In this document: piece by piece, positions 9,595 to 18,579 of the stretch | Layout: each line of letters starts with the position of its first letter | How positions within the stretch are numbered: the first letter of the stretch is position 1 | Assembly (NCBI GenBank): GCA_028285685.1 | Contig: JANQOR010000014.1 | Location: forward strand, 211,979 to 275,978 | Length of the DNA stretch: 64,000 nt | Direction of reading: 5' to 3' | From: Cyclobacteriaceae bacterium | GTDB taxonomy: Bacteria; Bacteroidota; Bacteroidia; Cytophagales; Cyclobacteriaceae | The notes under the pieces: model-generated | What the model was told of the DNA's origin: nothing | Seen by the model: the letters and a program-made list of their open reading frames with translations, nothing else | Databases searched by the model: none | Translations under genes and position numbers: made by a program

Positions 9595-10186
9595 ACCAAA
9601 GGTTATAGGCGTCACTGGCGGGAGTGGGTCCGGGAAAACCCTCTTTGTCAGAAGGCTGATTGAACAGCTTCAGGAAGTGGCGGTTCATTCGATGGACAAC
9701 TACTACATAAAGAGAACAGATCAGCCTAAGGATGACAAGGGAGTCGAAAATTTCGACACCCTAAATTCCATAAATCTTCAGAAATACATTGCGGACCTGA
9801 AGTTTCTTGTAGAAGGGCAATCACTTCAATTGGAAGAATACAGCTACAATAATCCGGACGCAAAAAGGAAAACCATTGAAGTGAAAAGTGCCGACATCAT
9901 ATTGGTAGAAGGAATTTTTGCTTTGTACGCTGAGGAGCTTAGAGATTTGTTGGATCTAAAAATCTTTATTGAGGCACCAGGCTACCTAATGCTCAAAAGA
10001 CGAATTATTCGCGATGAAGAAAGAGGTTACGATCTGGATGATGTCTTATATCGTTTTGAGCACCATGTTACCCCCTCTTTTGTCAACTACATAGAACCCT
10101 CCAGAAAGTGGGCAGATATTATCATCCCTAATCACGATAATTTCGACAAAGGTTTAGAAGTCGTTCTTGCTTTTTTAAATCACTGA
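9587..10186 (+). CDS. udk: Uridine kinase
   Basis: 199 aa P-loop kinase phosphorylating uridine and cytidine with ATP or GTP (pyrimidine salvage). Walker A is GVTGGSGSGKT at residues 7-17, HSMDNYYIKRTDQPKDD follows as the substrate-binding segment, and ILVEGIFALYAEELRDL is the Walker B-like strand. RRIIRDEERGYDLDDVLYR is the lid. Last gene of the nrnA-FKBP-FKBP-rdgB-udk run, overlapping rdgB by 8 bases. Confidence 0.93.
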   Translation: MGKPKVIGVTGGSGSGKTLFVRRLIEQLQEVAVHSMDNYYIKRTDQPKDDKGVENFDTLNSINLQKYIADLKFLVEGQSLQLEEYSYNNPDAKRKTIEVKSADIILVEGIFALYAEELRDLLDLKIFIEAPGYLMLKRRIIRDEERGYDLDDVLYRFEHHVTPSFVNYIEPSRKWADIIIPNHDNFDKGLEVVLAFLNH

Positions 10187-10192
10187 TTTAAG

Positions 10193-10200
10193 TAACTTTG
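10193..10200 (+). promoter_or_regulatory. -7 promoter element before the 10210 ORF
   Basis: TAACTTTG, followed by CGG, is an exact TAnnTTTG match. A TTGC 22 bases upstream (10167-10170) could be the -33 element. It ends only 9 bases before the ATG at 10210, so transcription would start almost at the start codon. Confidence 0.4.
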
Positions 10201-10209
10201 CGGTCCTTT

Positions 10210-10563
10210 ATGATCCGAAAATTGCTCATATCGAGAAAAACAATTCTCCTGTTTCTAGGAGTTGCTCTTAGTGCATTCCTTTCACTGCAGGTAATTCATG
10301 CGGAATCACACAAGGGAGACGTACAAGAACAAACCGATCCAAAGGACGATAAAACGGGTTCGGAGACAACCATCTCTTTATCACAAACGATCCCGAATTC
10401 TGCTTCTCAAATCAATTTGGGATTCGATTCCTATCTTTTAGATGAAGTCACTTTCAGTATTAACAACAATGAAAAACCTGCCGTCTCGGAGCTCATCAAA
10501 CCTCGAGTTCACAAGGCGATCAGGATTCTGCTGAGAAAAATAGTGACACCTAATGCTCCTTAG
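10210..10563 (+). CDS. Small exported hypothetical protein
   Basis: 117 aa. The N-terminus MIRKLLISRKTILLFLGVAL with FLSLQVIHAESH is a signal peptide or membrane anchor with a plausible AxA-like cleavage at about residue 34. The rest is hydrophilic and Asp/Thr/Ser-rich, with no recognisable domain. The frame is open to a TTG at 10198, but the ATG at 10210 is preferred. A strong -7-like element directly before it suggests its own promoter. Located between udk and secDF. I do not recognise the family. Confidence 0.55.
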   Translation: MIRKLLISRKTILLFLGVALSAFLSLQVIHAESHKGDVQEQTDPKDDKTGSETTISLSQTIPNSASQINLGFDSYLLDEVTFSINNNEKPAVSELIKPRVHKAIRILLRKIVTPNAP

Positions 10564-10658
10564 TTCTAGCCTGGGACACCCCACTCATAACTTAAGAATT
10601 TAAAAAATTAATCAACCATTTAAAGCTGATGTAAATCATTGGCTAAACTTCTAAAATC

Positions 10659-13643
10659 ATGAAAAACAAAGGATTTGTAATATTCTTAACAATACTCATC
10701 TCGTTGCTATGCATTTACTACCTGTCATTCACGATGATCGCGCAGGGAATCACCCAACAAGCAACGGAAGAAACCATAGATGCAGACGGTAGCATCAATG
10801 TTGTAGAAAAACAACGATACCTGGATTCCATATGGAACGAACCTGTTTACGATCTTCTTGGTGCAAGCTATACGTTCAAAGAGATCAAGGAGACCGAACT
10901 CAACCTTGGTTTGGACTTGCAAGGTGGCATGCACGTCACACTTGAGGTCTCACCTGTCGATATTCTTAAGGGTTTAAGTGGAAACAGCAAGGATTCCGAT
11001 TTTAACAATGCTCTTGCACAAGCAAGAACCAATATAAAAGGAACACAGCTGAACTACGTGGAGGAATTTTACCGGGTGTTTAAAGAGCAGGCTCCCACAA
11101 AGGAACTTGCGCAAATATTTGCGACAGCGGCGAACCGTGGCAGGGTCAATCTTAGCAGTACGGATGAAGAAATTCTGGACATTATTAACACAGAAGTTGA
11201 AAGCGCTATTGACAGATCATTTAATATTCTTAGAACTAGAATTGATCGCTTTGGTACATCACAGCCAAATATTCAAAGGCTTCAAGGAACCGGTAGAATT
11301 CAAATAGAATTGCCCGGTGTCGACAACCCCGAAAGAGTAAGAAAATTACTTCAAGGTGTTGCAAAGTTGGAGTTCTGGGAAGTTCATCAGGCGCAAGAGG
11401 CTGTTCCAGTGCTTAGCTCGATCAACCAATTGATTTCGGAGGAGCTCAAGGCAAGTGCTCCGGATCTCACCGAAGATGAGCAGCAGGTTAGTCAGGATCT
11501 AAGTGAACTACTTTCCGAGAACACAGAGGTTGACAGCCTTGACACTGCAGCCAGTGATACGACAGCTGAAGCTAATCTCGACTCTCTTTTTGTGAGGAAC
11601 TCTGCGCTATTCGAGGCATTAAAGCAATCCCCTAACTATCCAGGATTCCTTTACGATGTGAAGGATACAGCCAAGATCAACCGAATTATGGAGCGTGAAG
11701 ACGTGCAGGCACTAATTCCTGCCACCATGAAATTCCTTTGGGATGTGAAGCCCAAAGATCAGGGTGACGAATTGAGCGCTCCGGAACTTCTTGAATTGTA
11801 TCCGATAAAGACAAACAGGTCTGGAAAAGCTAAGCTTACAGGTGAGACGATAGCAAATGCCGCCCAGAGCTTAAACGAGCGAGCAGAGCCAGAAGTGACA
11901 ATGCAAATGAATGCCACAGGTGCGCGAGTCTGGGCCAAAATGACAAGAGAAAATATCAACCAACGAATTGCGATCGTTCTTGATAATTACGTTTTCTCAG
12001 CTCCTAATGTACTTGGTGAAATTCCCAATGGAAGTTCTTCCATTTCTGGAGGATTCGATGACATTGACGAAGCAAAAGACCTTGCCAATATTCTTAAGGC
12101 TGGATCGCTTCCAGCTCCGACGACCATCGTCGAAGATGTTGTTGTGGGCCCAACGCTAGGAAAAGTGGCTCAGAGTCAAGGGCTCAATTCGATCCTATTT
12201 GGGTTGATTATTGTCATCCTTTTCATGGTAGTCTACTATGCAAAAGGTGGCTTGATCGCCAATGTGGCTCTTTTCTTCAATGTCTTTTTTATCATGGGAA
12301 TTCTTGCGCAGTTTGGTTCCTCTCTGACATTGCCGGGAATAGCGGGTATCGTTTTAACCTTCGGTATGGCTATTGATGCCAACGTACTAATATTTGAACG
12401 AATTAAAGAAGAGCTTAGAAATGGATCCGGACTTAAGGCCGCAATCTCTTCGGGGTACAAGAAAGCTTACTGGTCCATTTTTGACGCCAACCTAACCACT
12501 TTGATTGTCGGTATGATCCTGTTCTGGTTAGGCCAAGGTCCGATAAAAGGGTTTGCCATTACGCTCATGATCGGAATTGTTTGTTCTTTCTTTAGCGCCG
12601 TATTTATCACTCGTGTGATCGTCGAGGCCTTCTCAAAAAAGGGAGACAACGCAAAAATTTCATTTGCTAATGCCTTCTCCAAAAATGCGTTGACGGGATT
12701 GAACCTTGACTTCTTGGGAAAAAGAAGGATCGCCTACTATTTCAGCGCTACTTTCATTGCACTCGGAGTTGTAGCCATGATCTTCAAGGGAATTACTCTC
12801 GGTGTGGATTTCCAGGGAGGGAGATCTTATGTAGTTGCATTTGACGAAGCAAGAGACGCAACAGAAATCAGGAATTCACTTGGAAACTATTTTGACGGAG
12901 CTGGAGTGGAGGTAAAAACCTTCGGTGCCCCAGACATCCTTAAAGTGACCACTAATTTTCTTATTGATAATGAAAGTGATGAAGCTGACATCCAAGTGAG
13001 GGAGGAGCTAGTTAGAGCCTTAACCGAATCAACAGGCTTGACATTCATGAAAGATGATACAAATTTGGGAGAAGGGAATTTCACCATTTCAAGCTCATCT
13101 AAAGTCAGTCCGACCATTGCTGATGACATTAAGAATTCGTCCTATAGATCCGGCATCCTTGCCTTGATTTGCATTTTCTTGTATATCGTATTTAGGTTCA
13201 GGAAATGGCAATTCGGGCTGGGAGCAATCGCTGCACTATTTCATGATACCCTCTTTGTGTTATCAGCATTTGCAATCGCGAATCTATTCGGAATTTCATT
13301 TGAGGCAGATCAGGTCTTTGTTGCGGCCATACTTACCATCATTGGCTATTCTATCAACGATACGGTGGTTGTATTTGATCGGATAAGAGAAAATCTGGGA
13401 ATCAAATCCGGATCCGAGTTGATCAAGGTATTCAACGAATCACTCAACAACACGATCAGCCGGACCATGATCACGTCAGTCACCACTTTGATTGTGGTAA
13501 TTGTCCTTTTCGTCTTTGGTGGCGCTGTGTTGCAGGGCTTTTCCTTCGCACTGTTAGTAGGAATTATCGTGGGAACCTATTCCTCCATTTTTATTGCAAC
13601 GCCAATTGTGATAGATCTCAACAAGGCAAAAGTGGCTGAATAG
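10659..13643 (+). CDS. secDF: Protein translocase subunit SecDF (fusion)
   Basis: 994 aa fusion of SecD and SecF, as is usual in Bacteroidota, with twelve predicted membrane helices. It uses the proton motive force to pull Sec-exported proteins across the inner membrane. The SecD half (1 to about 640) has a first helix at 5-30, LNLGLDLQGGMHVTLEV, the P1 domain with LRTRIDRFGTSQPNIQ, and the LTFGMAIDANVLIFERIKEE membrane motif. The SecF half (about 685-994) has LGVDFQGGRSYVV and IGYSINDTVVVFDRIREN. An Asp/Ser/Thr/Glu-rich insert lies at about 265-325 in the periplasmic domain. A strong terminator follows. Confidence 0.97.
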   Translation: MKNKGFVIFLTILISLLCIYYLSFTMIAQGITQQATEETIDADGSINVVEKQRYLDSIWNEPVYDLLGASYTFKEIKETELNLGLDLQGGMHVTLEVSPVDILKGLSGNSKDSDFNNALAQARTNIKGTQLNYVEEFYRVFKEQAPTKELAQIFATAANRGRVNLSSTDEEILDIINTEVESAIDRSFNILRTRIDRFGTSQPNIQRLQGTGRIQIELPGVDNPERVRKLLQGVAKLEFWEVHQAQEAVPVLSSINQLISEELKASAPDLTEDEQQVSQDLSELLSENTEVDSLDTAASDTTAEANLDSLFVRNSALFEALKQSPNYPGFLYDVKDTAKINRIMEREDVQALIPATMKFLWDVKPKDQGDELSAPELLELYPIKTNRSGKAKLTGETIANAAQSLNERAEPEVTMQMNATGARVWAKMTRENINQRIAIVLDNYVFSAPNVLGEIPNGSSSISGGFDDIDEAKDLANILKAGSLPAPTTIVEDVVVGPTLGKVAQSQGLNSILFGLIIVILFMVVYYAKGGLIANVALFFNVFFIMGILAQFGSSLTLPGIAGIVLTFGMAIDANVLIFERIKEELRNGSGLKAAISSGYKKAYWSIFDANLTTLIVGMILFWLGQGPIKGFAITLMIGIVCSFFSAVFITRVIVEAFSKKGDNAKISFANAFSKNALTGLNLDFLGKRRIAYYFSATFIALGVVAMIFKGITLGVDFQGGRSYVVAFDEARDATEIRNSLGNYFDGAGVEVKTFGAPDILKVTTNFLIDNESDEADIQVREELVRALTESTGLTFMKDDTNLGEGNFTISSSSKVSPTIADDIKNSSYRSGILALICIFLYIVFRFRKWQFGLGAIAALFHDTLFVLSAFAIANLFGISFEADQVFVAAILTIIGYSINDTVVVFDRIRENLGIKSGSELIKVFNESLNNTISRTMITSVTTLIVVIVLFVFGGAVLQGFSFALLVGIIVGTYSSIFIATPIVIDLNKAKVAE

Positions 13644-13663
13644 TATACAATGTTTAGGCAGCT

Positions 13664-13694
13664 AACCCCAGTCGAACACGGCTGGGGTTTTTTT
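13664..13694 (+). terminator. Rho-independent terminator of secDF
   Basis: Perfect 8-bp stem AACCCCAG / CTGGGGTT (13664-13671 and 13682-13689) with a 10-base loop, running into seven T. It lies 20 bases after the secDF stop codon. Confidence 0.9.
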
Positions 13695-13746
13695 GTGTCC
13701 AAAAAGTAATTAAGTAACTTAGGTGTCAGTAACTCACGTTTCCACC

Positions 13747-14472
13747 ATGATAAAATCACTGCAGAATTTTATTGTAGCTATCGTGCTTATAGTTGGTGCT
13801 AAACTTATTGAGGTTAATTTCTATCATATCCTGAAAATCCCTTCTAAAGACAAGGAACATAAAGAGAAAGTGGAGGAGCCTCCTAAAGATGAATTGGACC
13901 AGGTGATCGAATATACTGTGGAATCTGATTCAGCAACTCAGAGTGATGCGATTCCAGCTGATTCTGTGATTGAAGAGCAAACAGCTGAACCGTTTGAATC
14001 TTCTAGCGATTCGAATGGACAAGACGATTCAGTTACAAATGAACCTCAAGCTGAAAATTCCATGCCTGATGGTGATGATTATTTTCAGGATTTAAAGAAT
14101 TCCTACTTGAGTCCGATTCTTGCAAGCTTGCCAGAAGGTCGATCACGTGAAGATGTGGTTATTAGATACTACAAACACGAAAATGACGGTGATAGAGTCT
14201 ATGCTTTAAAGGAACTGGGATATTATTTGCATGAGAGAGAGGCGGAAAACAACATGAATTTGCCAAGCAATTCACTTTACTACGGAAGTGACGTTGATCT
14301 GAGAGACATCAAATTGGTCGCTTATACCTTACTGAAAGAAGGCATGCCTCTCAAGGCCATCAAAAGATCAGCCTACGACTGGAAGTTCAATGCACTTGAA
14401 ATTGGTGCCGATTCACTCGTCCAAAATAATGCAATCTTAAGTGTTTCAGATATTGAGCTCTTTCAAAACTAG
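13747..14472 (+). CDS. Membrane-anchored acidic hypothetical protein
   Basis: 241 aa. An N-terminal membrane segment (about residues 7-28, FIVAIVLIVGAKLIEVNFYH) is followed by a long low-complexity acidic Ser/Asp/Glu linker to about residue 105 and a compact C-terminal helical region (SYLSPILASLPEGRSREDVV, then YVLKELGYYLHERE-like helices). The frame extends to a GTG at 13723, but the ATG at 13747 gives a normal positively charged N-terminus (MIKSLQNF). A TAACTTAG sequence 30 bases upstream may be its -7 element. Function unknown. Confidence 0.65.
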   Translation: MIKSLQNFIVAIVLIVGAKLIEVNFYHILKIPSKDKEHKEKVEEPPKDELDQVIEYTVESDSATQSDAIPADSVIEEQTAEPFESSSDSNGQDDSVTNEPQAENSMPDGDDYFQDLKNSYLSPILASLPEGRSREDVVIRYYKHENDGDRVYALKELGYYLHEREAENNMNLPSNSLYYGSDVDLRDIKLVAYTLLKEGMPLKAIKRSAYDWKFNALEIGADSLVQNNAILSVSDIELFQN

Positions 14473-14547
14473 AACCGACATCTTATTTGAACCCTGGCTA
14501 CCAAACGAAAGATTGATGATCATTCGCTATCTGCAAGCCGCCGGTCG

Positions 14548-14817
14548 CTAGTAAACAATTTCGAAGCTGGATCTATTCTTTGGCTCGGCAACCTCATACA
14601 ATACATCATCCACCCTGGAGTACGTAGGTCCCTCTTTACACCATTCTATCATTTCGTCCACTTTCTCTTCTTCTCCCTGAACTTCCAACATCACAGTTCC
14701 ATCAGGTTCATTTCTCACCCAACCAACCAACTTTAATTCTTCGGCTCTAGTCTTAGTTGAAGCCCGGTAAAATACACCTTGTACCTTACCGAAAACTCGT
14801 ATACGCTTGCAAACCAT
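14548..14817 (-). CDS. acyP: Acylphosphatase
   Basis: 89 aa, the normal length. It hydrolyses the carboxyl-phosphate bond of acyl phosphates. The family signature RIRVFGKVQGVFYRAST with the catalytic Arg (GVFYR) and LVGWVRNEPDGTV with the catalytic Asn are both intact. The start codon overlaps the stop of the upstream YciI-like gene (TGATG), so the two are translationally coupled. Confidence 0.93.
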   Translation of the reverse strand: MVCKRIRVFGKVQGVFYRASTKTRAEELKLVGWVRNEPDGTVMLEVQGEEEKVDEMIEWCKEGPTYSRVDDVLYEVAEPKNRSSFEIVY

Positions 14818-15302
14818 CAGATCTTCTCTTTGGCAAGTTGTGCATGTAGTTCATTCACTTTCATCAATGCAGCACTTCCATACCATGGATGCAGTTCCAT
14901 TACTAACCTACCCGCCTTGATCGCTGGGTCAGTTCTGGTTAGTGCTTCAGCCTCTTCCAATGTTTCCACTGCAAAGATGTAAATGCCCTTCACATTCTGA
15001 TCGTCCATAAATGGTCCGGCCAACACAAGCTTTCCTTGATCAGCCATGACCACCATATTATCAAGATGTGCCCTTTGAATTTGGGCAGCTTCGGCTGAAT
15101 CCTGATCTCGATTTGGACCATTTAGCAGGTATGCTATTACGTATTTTCTCATCCCATACTCATCAGCTCCAGTTTCCATTGCAAGTAGAGAATCGAAGGC
15201 GGGTCCCCCTGGAAGCGAATTGGCCGCACTGTCGTTCTCAACAGAAACTGTGCATGACCAAAAAATAAGGAGGCTTGCTAGATAAATTGTGTTGTTCTTC
15301 AT
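14817..15302 (-). CDS. YciI-family lipoprotein
   Basis: 161 aa. Signal peptide with lipobox IFWSC, Cys17. The mature part is a YCII ferredoxin-like domain (about 50-145): YVIAYLLNGPNR, IQRAHLDNMVVMADQGKLV, LAGPFMDDQNVKGIYIFAV and DPAIKAGRLVMELHPW. The His of RAHL and the Asp of DPAI are the usual putative active-site residues. YCII proteins are normally cytoplasmic, so an envelope lipoprotein version is a little unusual but does occur in Bacteroidota. First gene of a two-gene unit with acyP. Confidence 0.85.
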   Translation of the reverse strand: MKNNTIYLASLLIFWSCTVSVENDSAANSLPGGPAFDSLLAMETGADEYGMRKYVIAYLLNGPNRDQDSAEAAQIQRAHLDNMVVMADQGKLVLAGPFMDDQNVKGIYIFAVETLEEAEALTRTDPAIKAGRLVMELHPWYGSAALMKVNELHAQLAKEKI

Positions 15303-15359
15303 ACGAACATAAAGTTCATAAGAACGGGGGAATTAATAAAACGCTGGATTAGCTAAAAT

Positions 15360-15941
15360 TCAGGCATCTTCAGCCACAACTTCCTGCACCTCAGGAACCA
15401 TTCTTTTCAAAAGATTTTCAATTCCAGACTTAAGTGTTATGGTTGAGGAGGGACAGCCGCTACATGAGCCTTGCAGCAATACTTTTACAGTCCCTTCATT
15501 GAATGAATGGAAACTTATCGCCCCACCATCCATCTCCACAGCTGGACGAATGTACTCTTCTAAAACGCCTTTTATTTTAGTTTCAGTGTCATCGCCTGTT
15601 AGTTCCTCATCTAACGTCTTTTCAATTTTCTCAGTTAATATGGGCTTATCTTCTTCAAGGTAGGCTTTGATGAACTGCTGGATTTCGCCTTTCACCTCGA
15701 ACCACTCCGTCTCTTCACTTTTTGTGACCGTAACAAAGTTGCTCATGTAAAACACCCGGGTTATGTATGTGAATTTCTCAAAAAGGGCTTTTGCGAGAGG
15801 AGCTTCCTTTGTAGATTCAATCGAGGGATAATCACGGCTAATTCCCTCTTGCACTAACATAAAATTAGCGACGAACTTGAGAGAATTAGGATTCGGATTG
15901 GACTCCGTATAAATGGCTACTGGCTGGGATGTTGTCTGCAT
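15360..15941 (-). CDS. NifU-family iron-sulfur scaffold protein
   Basis: 193 aa. The N-terminal Nfu-N domain (about 8-95, with ESNPNPNSLKFVAN) is followed by a C-terminal NifU domain (about 115-190) containing the [4Fe-4S]-binding CxxC in QGSCSGCPSSTITLKSGIE. It receives and hands on iron-sulfur clusters to apoproteins. No suf or isc genes are in the window. The start is MQTTSQPVAIYTE, and there are no close operon partners. Confidence 0.93.
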   Translation of the reverse strand: MQTTSQPVAIYTESNPNPNSLKFVANFMLVQEGISRDYPSIESTKEAPLAKALFEKFTYITRVFYMSNFVTVTKSEETEWFEVKGEIQQFIKAYLEEDKPILTEKIEKTLDEELTGDDTETKIKGVLEEYIRPAVEMDGGAISFHSFNEGTVKVLLQGSCSGCPSSTITLKSGIENLLKRMVPEVQEVVAEDA

Positions 15942-16051
15942 GAAACCTGATTTCGAATTAGAACCACAAAGATGCTACAGAAAGTTCAATTGATGGTCGA
16001 TTCGTAGAATCGTAAGATAGTTAATCGAGCTTCCTTTAAAGCTGCGAACGA

Positions 16052-17449
16052 TCAGGCATTATTTTTCAATTCTCCCTCCGTACCAGCAACCAATGTGGCT
16101 ACTGTGGCATCTCCGGTTACGTTCACCACCGTCCGGCACATATCCAGTGGTCGATCTACAGGGAAAATGATTGCCATCCAGGCAGGATTTAAGCCAACAG
16201 ATTGGAGAACAATGATTAGCATAACCAGTCCAGCACTCGGAACAGCCGCAGACCCGATTGATGCCAGTGTGGCGGTCAGTACAATGACCAACTGTTGAGT
16301 GAAAGTTAGGTCGACCATATGCAACTGCGCTAGAAAAACCACTGCCACAGCTTGCATCACGCTAGTACCATCCATGTTTACCGTCGCTCCTATTGGCAGC
16401 ACAAAACTTGAAATGTTCTTGGACACACCCATGTTCTTCTCCACGCATTCCATTGTTACAGGCAAGGTAGCAGCGCTCGAACTTGTTGAAAATGCCATTA
16501 GCTGAGCCGGGCTTAGATTCTTAAACACTTTTTTGTAGGTCATCCCCTTGACGAAAAGAGTGAGAATAAGTGGATATAGTGCAACTACTAAAAAAGCGAG
16601 ACCTGCAAAAAGTGTAATGGAGTAGGAAGCTAAACCTTTGAAAATCTCAAAAACTTCAGCTGGCGAGTCAGCCATTTTTGCAATGACGCCAGCAAGCAGT
16701 GCAAAAACAAAGTAAGGCGCAGCTTTCATGACCATAGACACCATTTTGAGAAACACATCGTTGATGCTGGTAATAAACACGGCTACTGGCTTTGCTTTTT
16801 CACCAACAATGGCAATTGAAATTCCAAAGAAAATCGCGAAGAAAATCACCTGCAACATCAACCCATTGTTGGATATTGACAAGACCAGGTTTTCAGGAAC
16901 CATGTCTATTAAGAACTGCAATGGAGGAGACTCCTTCGTCATCTCAGCACTACCTTTCATTACCTCAACCTCCTCATTTATTTCCTGTGGCGCTCCAGAC
17001 ATTTCCTCCACGACATCTGCATATTTTGGATCATTCAAGAGGTTTTTGTCATCCTTAATCTCAATTCGATTGTCTTTTGCCCACAACTCGTAGGATATCC
17101 GATTCTTTGTACGCTGGTCATCGTCAAGATGAGTACCTGGCTTGATCACATTCACCAGAAAAAGACCGATCGACACAGCTGTTACAGTTGTCAGAAGGTA
17201 AAACGCCAGGGTTTTGGCACCCATTTTTCCTAATCTTGAAATATCCTGAAGCCCGGATATGCCGCTTATTATGGAAAAAAGCACTAGAGGAACTGCGATA
17301 AACTTCAACATCCGAATGAAGATTGTTCCAAAAGGATCGATCCAGTTAATCGTAAACTGATTCCATCCTAGTGCGCTGGAAACGAAAGCGTAAATAACAC
17401 CCGCAACTAGGCCGATGATTATCTTAATGTGAAGCGGTAGTTTTTTCAT
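16052..17449 (-). CDS. Dicarboxylate/amino acid:cation symporter
   Basis: 465 aa member of the DAACS family (GltP/GltT/DctA type), which takes up glutamate, aspartate or C4-dicarboxylates with Na+ or H+. Eight membrane helices and two hairpins are expected. Diagnostic segments are AFSTSSSAATLPVTMECVEK (Ser-rich hairpin 1), LPIGATVNMDGTSVMQAVA (helix 7 NMDGT) and FPVDRPLDMCRTVVNVTGD (helix 8, the substrate-binding Asp/Arg/Asn region). A hydrophilic insert of about 60 residues (about 115-175) interrupts the early part. Substrate cannot be told from the sequence alone. Confidence 0.93.
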   Translation of the reverse strand: MKKLPLHIKIIIGLVAGVIYAFVSSALGWNQFTINWIDPFGTIFIRMLKFIAVPLVLFSIISGISGLQDISRLGKMGAKTLAFYLLTTVTAVSIGLFLVNVIKPGTHLDDDQRTKNRISYELWAKDNRIEIKDDKNLLNDPKYADVVEEMSGAPQEINEEVEVMKGSAEMTKESPPLQFLIDMVPENLVLSISNNGLMLQVIFFAIFFGISIAIVGEKAKPVAVFITSINDVFLKMVSMVMKAAPYFVFALLAGVIAKMADSPAEVFEIFKGLASYSITLFAGLAFLVVALYPLILTLFVKGMTYKKVFKNLSPAQLMAFSTSSSAATLPVTMECVEKNMGVSKNISSFVLPIGATVNMDGTSVMQAVAVVFLAQLHMVDLTFTQQLVIVLTATLASIGSAAVPSAGLVMLIIVLQSVGLNPAWMAIIFPVDRPLDMCRTVVNVTGDATVATLVAGTEGELKNNA

Positions 17450-17493
17450 TGAGTTTTGTTGATGAGAGGAATCTTTATAGTCGGACCCGATTA

Positions 17494-18576
17494 TTAACCT
17501 CGCAATATATTGGTTTGTGCCAATAAATAGAAATCTGCTATGACGAGCGCCGACATTGCCTCCACAATTGGAACCGCGCGTGGTACTACACAGGGATCGT
17601 GTCTTCCTTTTCCTTTTACTACAACCTCTTTGCCTTCCTTGTCAACAGAGGCTTGATCCTTCATTATTGTGGCGACTGGTTTAAAAGCAACATTGAAGTA
17701 AATGTCTTCGCCATTCGTAATGCCACCTTGAATTCCTCCTGAATTGTTGGTTTTTGCTTTGATCTCGCCAGCAACATTTTCAAATTCATCATTGTGTTCT
17801 GAGCCCTTCATCTTTGTTCCCTCAAACCCACTTCCGAGCTCAAATCCTTTTACAGCATTGATCGAGAGCATTGCTCTCCCCAGCTCAGCACTTATTTTTC
17901 CAAATAGTGGTTCCCCCAAACCAACAGGTACACCTTGAATAACACCTGTAACAAGGCCACCTATCGTATCTCCTGATTTCCTTGTCTCATCTATGAGTGA
18001 GAACATTTCCTTTGCTGTTACTTCATCTGGGCATCTGACCTCATTGGATTCTGTTCTCGAAAGGTCTAGCTCTTGATAGGTTTTCTCTAACCTGAGGTTT
18101 CCTACTTGAGAGACGTATGCAGTACATTTAATGCCCCTCGCTTGGATCAGTTGTTTTGCCAATGCGCCCGCAGCTACCCATCCGGCCGTGATTCGGGCGG
18201 AACTCCTGCCTCCACCACGATAGTCACGGTTTCCATATTTTTCCTGATAAGTGAAATCCGCGTGTGAGGGACGATACGAGTCCTTGATGTGTGAGTAGTC
18301 TTTGCTTTTTGCATCTAAGTTCCGAATCAGTATGGCAATAGGTGCACCGGTTGATTTACCCTCAAAAATGCCTGACAGTATCTCGAACTCATCAGATTCT
18401 CTACGTTGAGTAGTAATACGAGACTGTCCTGGCTTGCGACGGTCCAATTCGGCCTGAATATATGACAGGTCTATCTCAATCTCCGCAGGAAATCCGTCTA
18501 CCACCATCCCAATGCCAGGCCCATGAGACTCACCAAACGAGGTGATCTTCAGTAAATTGCCGAAACTGTTGAACAT
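17494..18576 (-). CDS. aroC: Chorismate synthase
   Basis: 360 aa, full length. It converts EPSP to chorismate using reduced FMN, the last step of the shikimate pathway. Signatures: [20 protein letters not shown] at the N-terminus, [35 protein letters not shown] and the C-terminal [20 protein letters not shown]. Three bases separate its start from the batD stop, so they are probably co-transcribed. Confidence 0.97.
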   Translation of the reverse strand: MFNSFGNLLKITSFGESHGPGIGMVVDGFPAEIEIDLSYIQAELDRRKPGQSRITTQRRESDEFEILSGIFEGKSTGAPIAILIRNLDAKSKDYSHIKDSYRPSHADFTYQEKYGNRDYRGGGRSSARITAGWVAAGALAKQLIQARGIKCTAYVSQVGNLRLEKTYQELDLSRTESNEVRCPDEVTAKEMFSLIDETRKSGDTIGGLVTGVIQGVPVGLGEPLFGKISAELGRAMLSINAVKGFELGSGFEGTKMKGSEHNDEFENVAGEIKAKTNNSGGIQGGITNGEDIYFNVAFKPVATIMKDQASVDKEGKEVVVKGKGRHDPCVVPRAVPIVEAMSALVIADFYLLAQTNILRG

Positions 18577-18579
18577 TGG

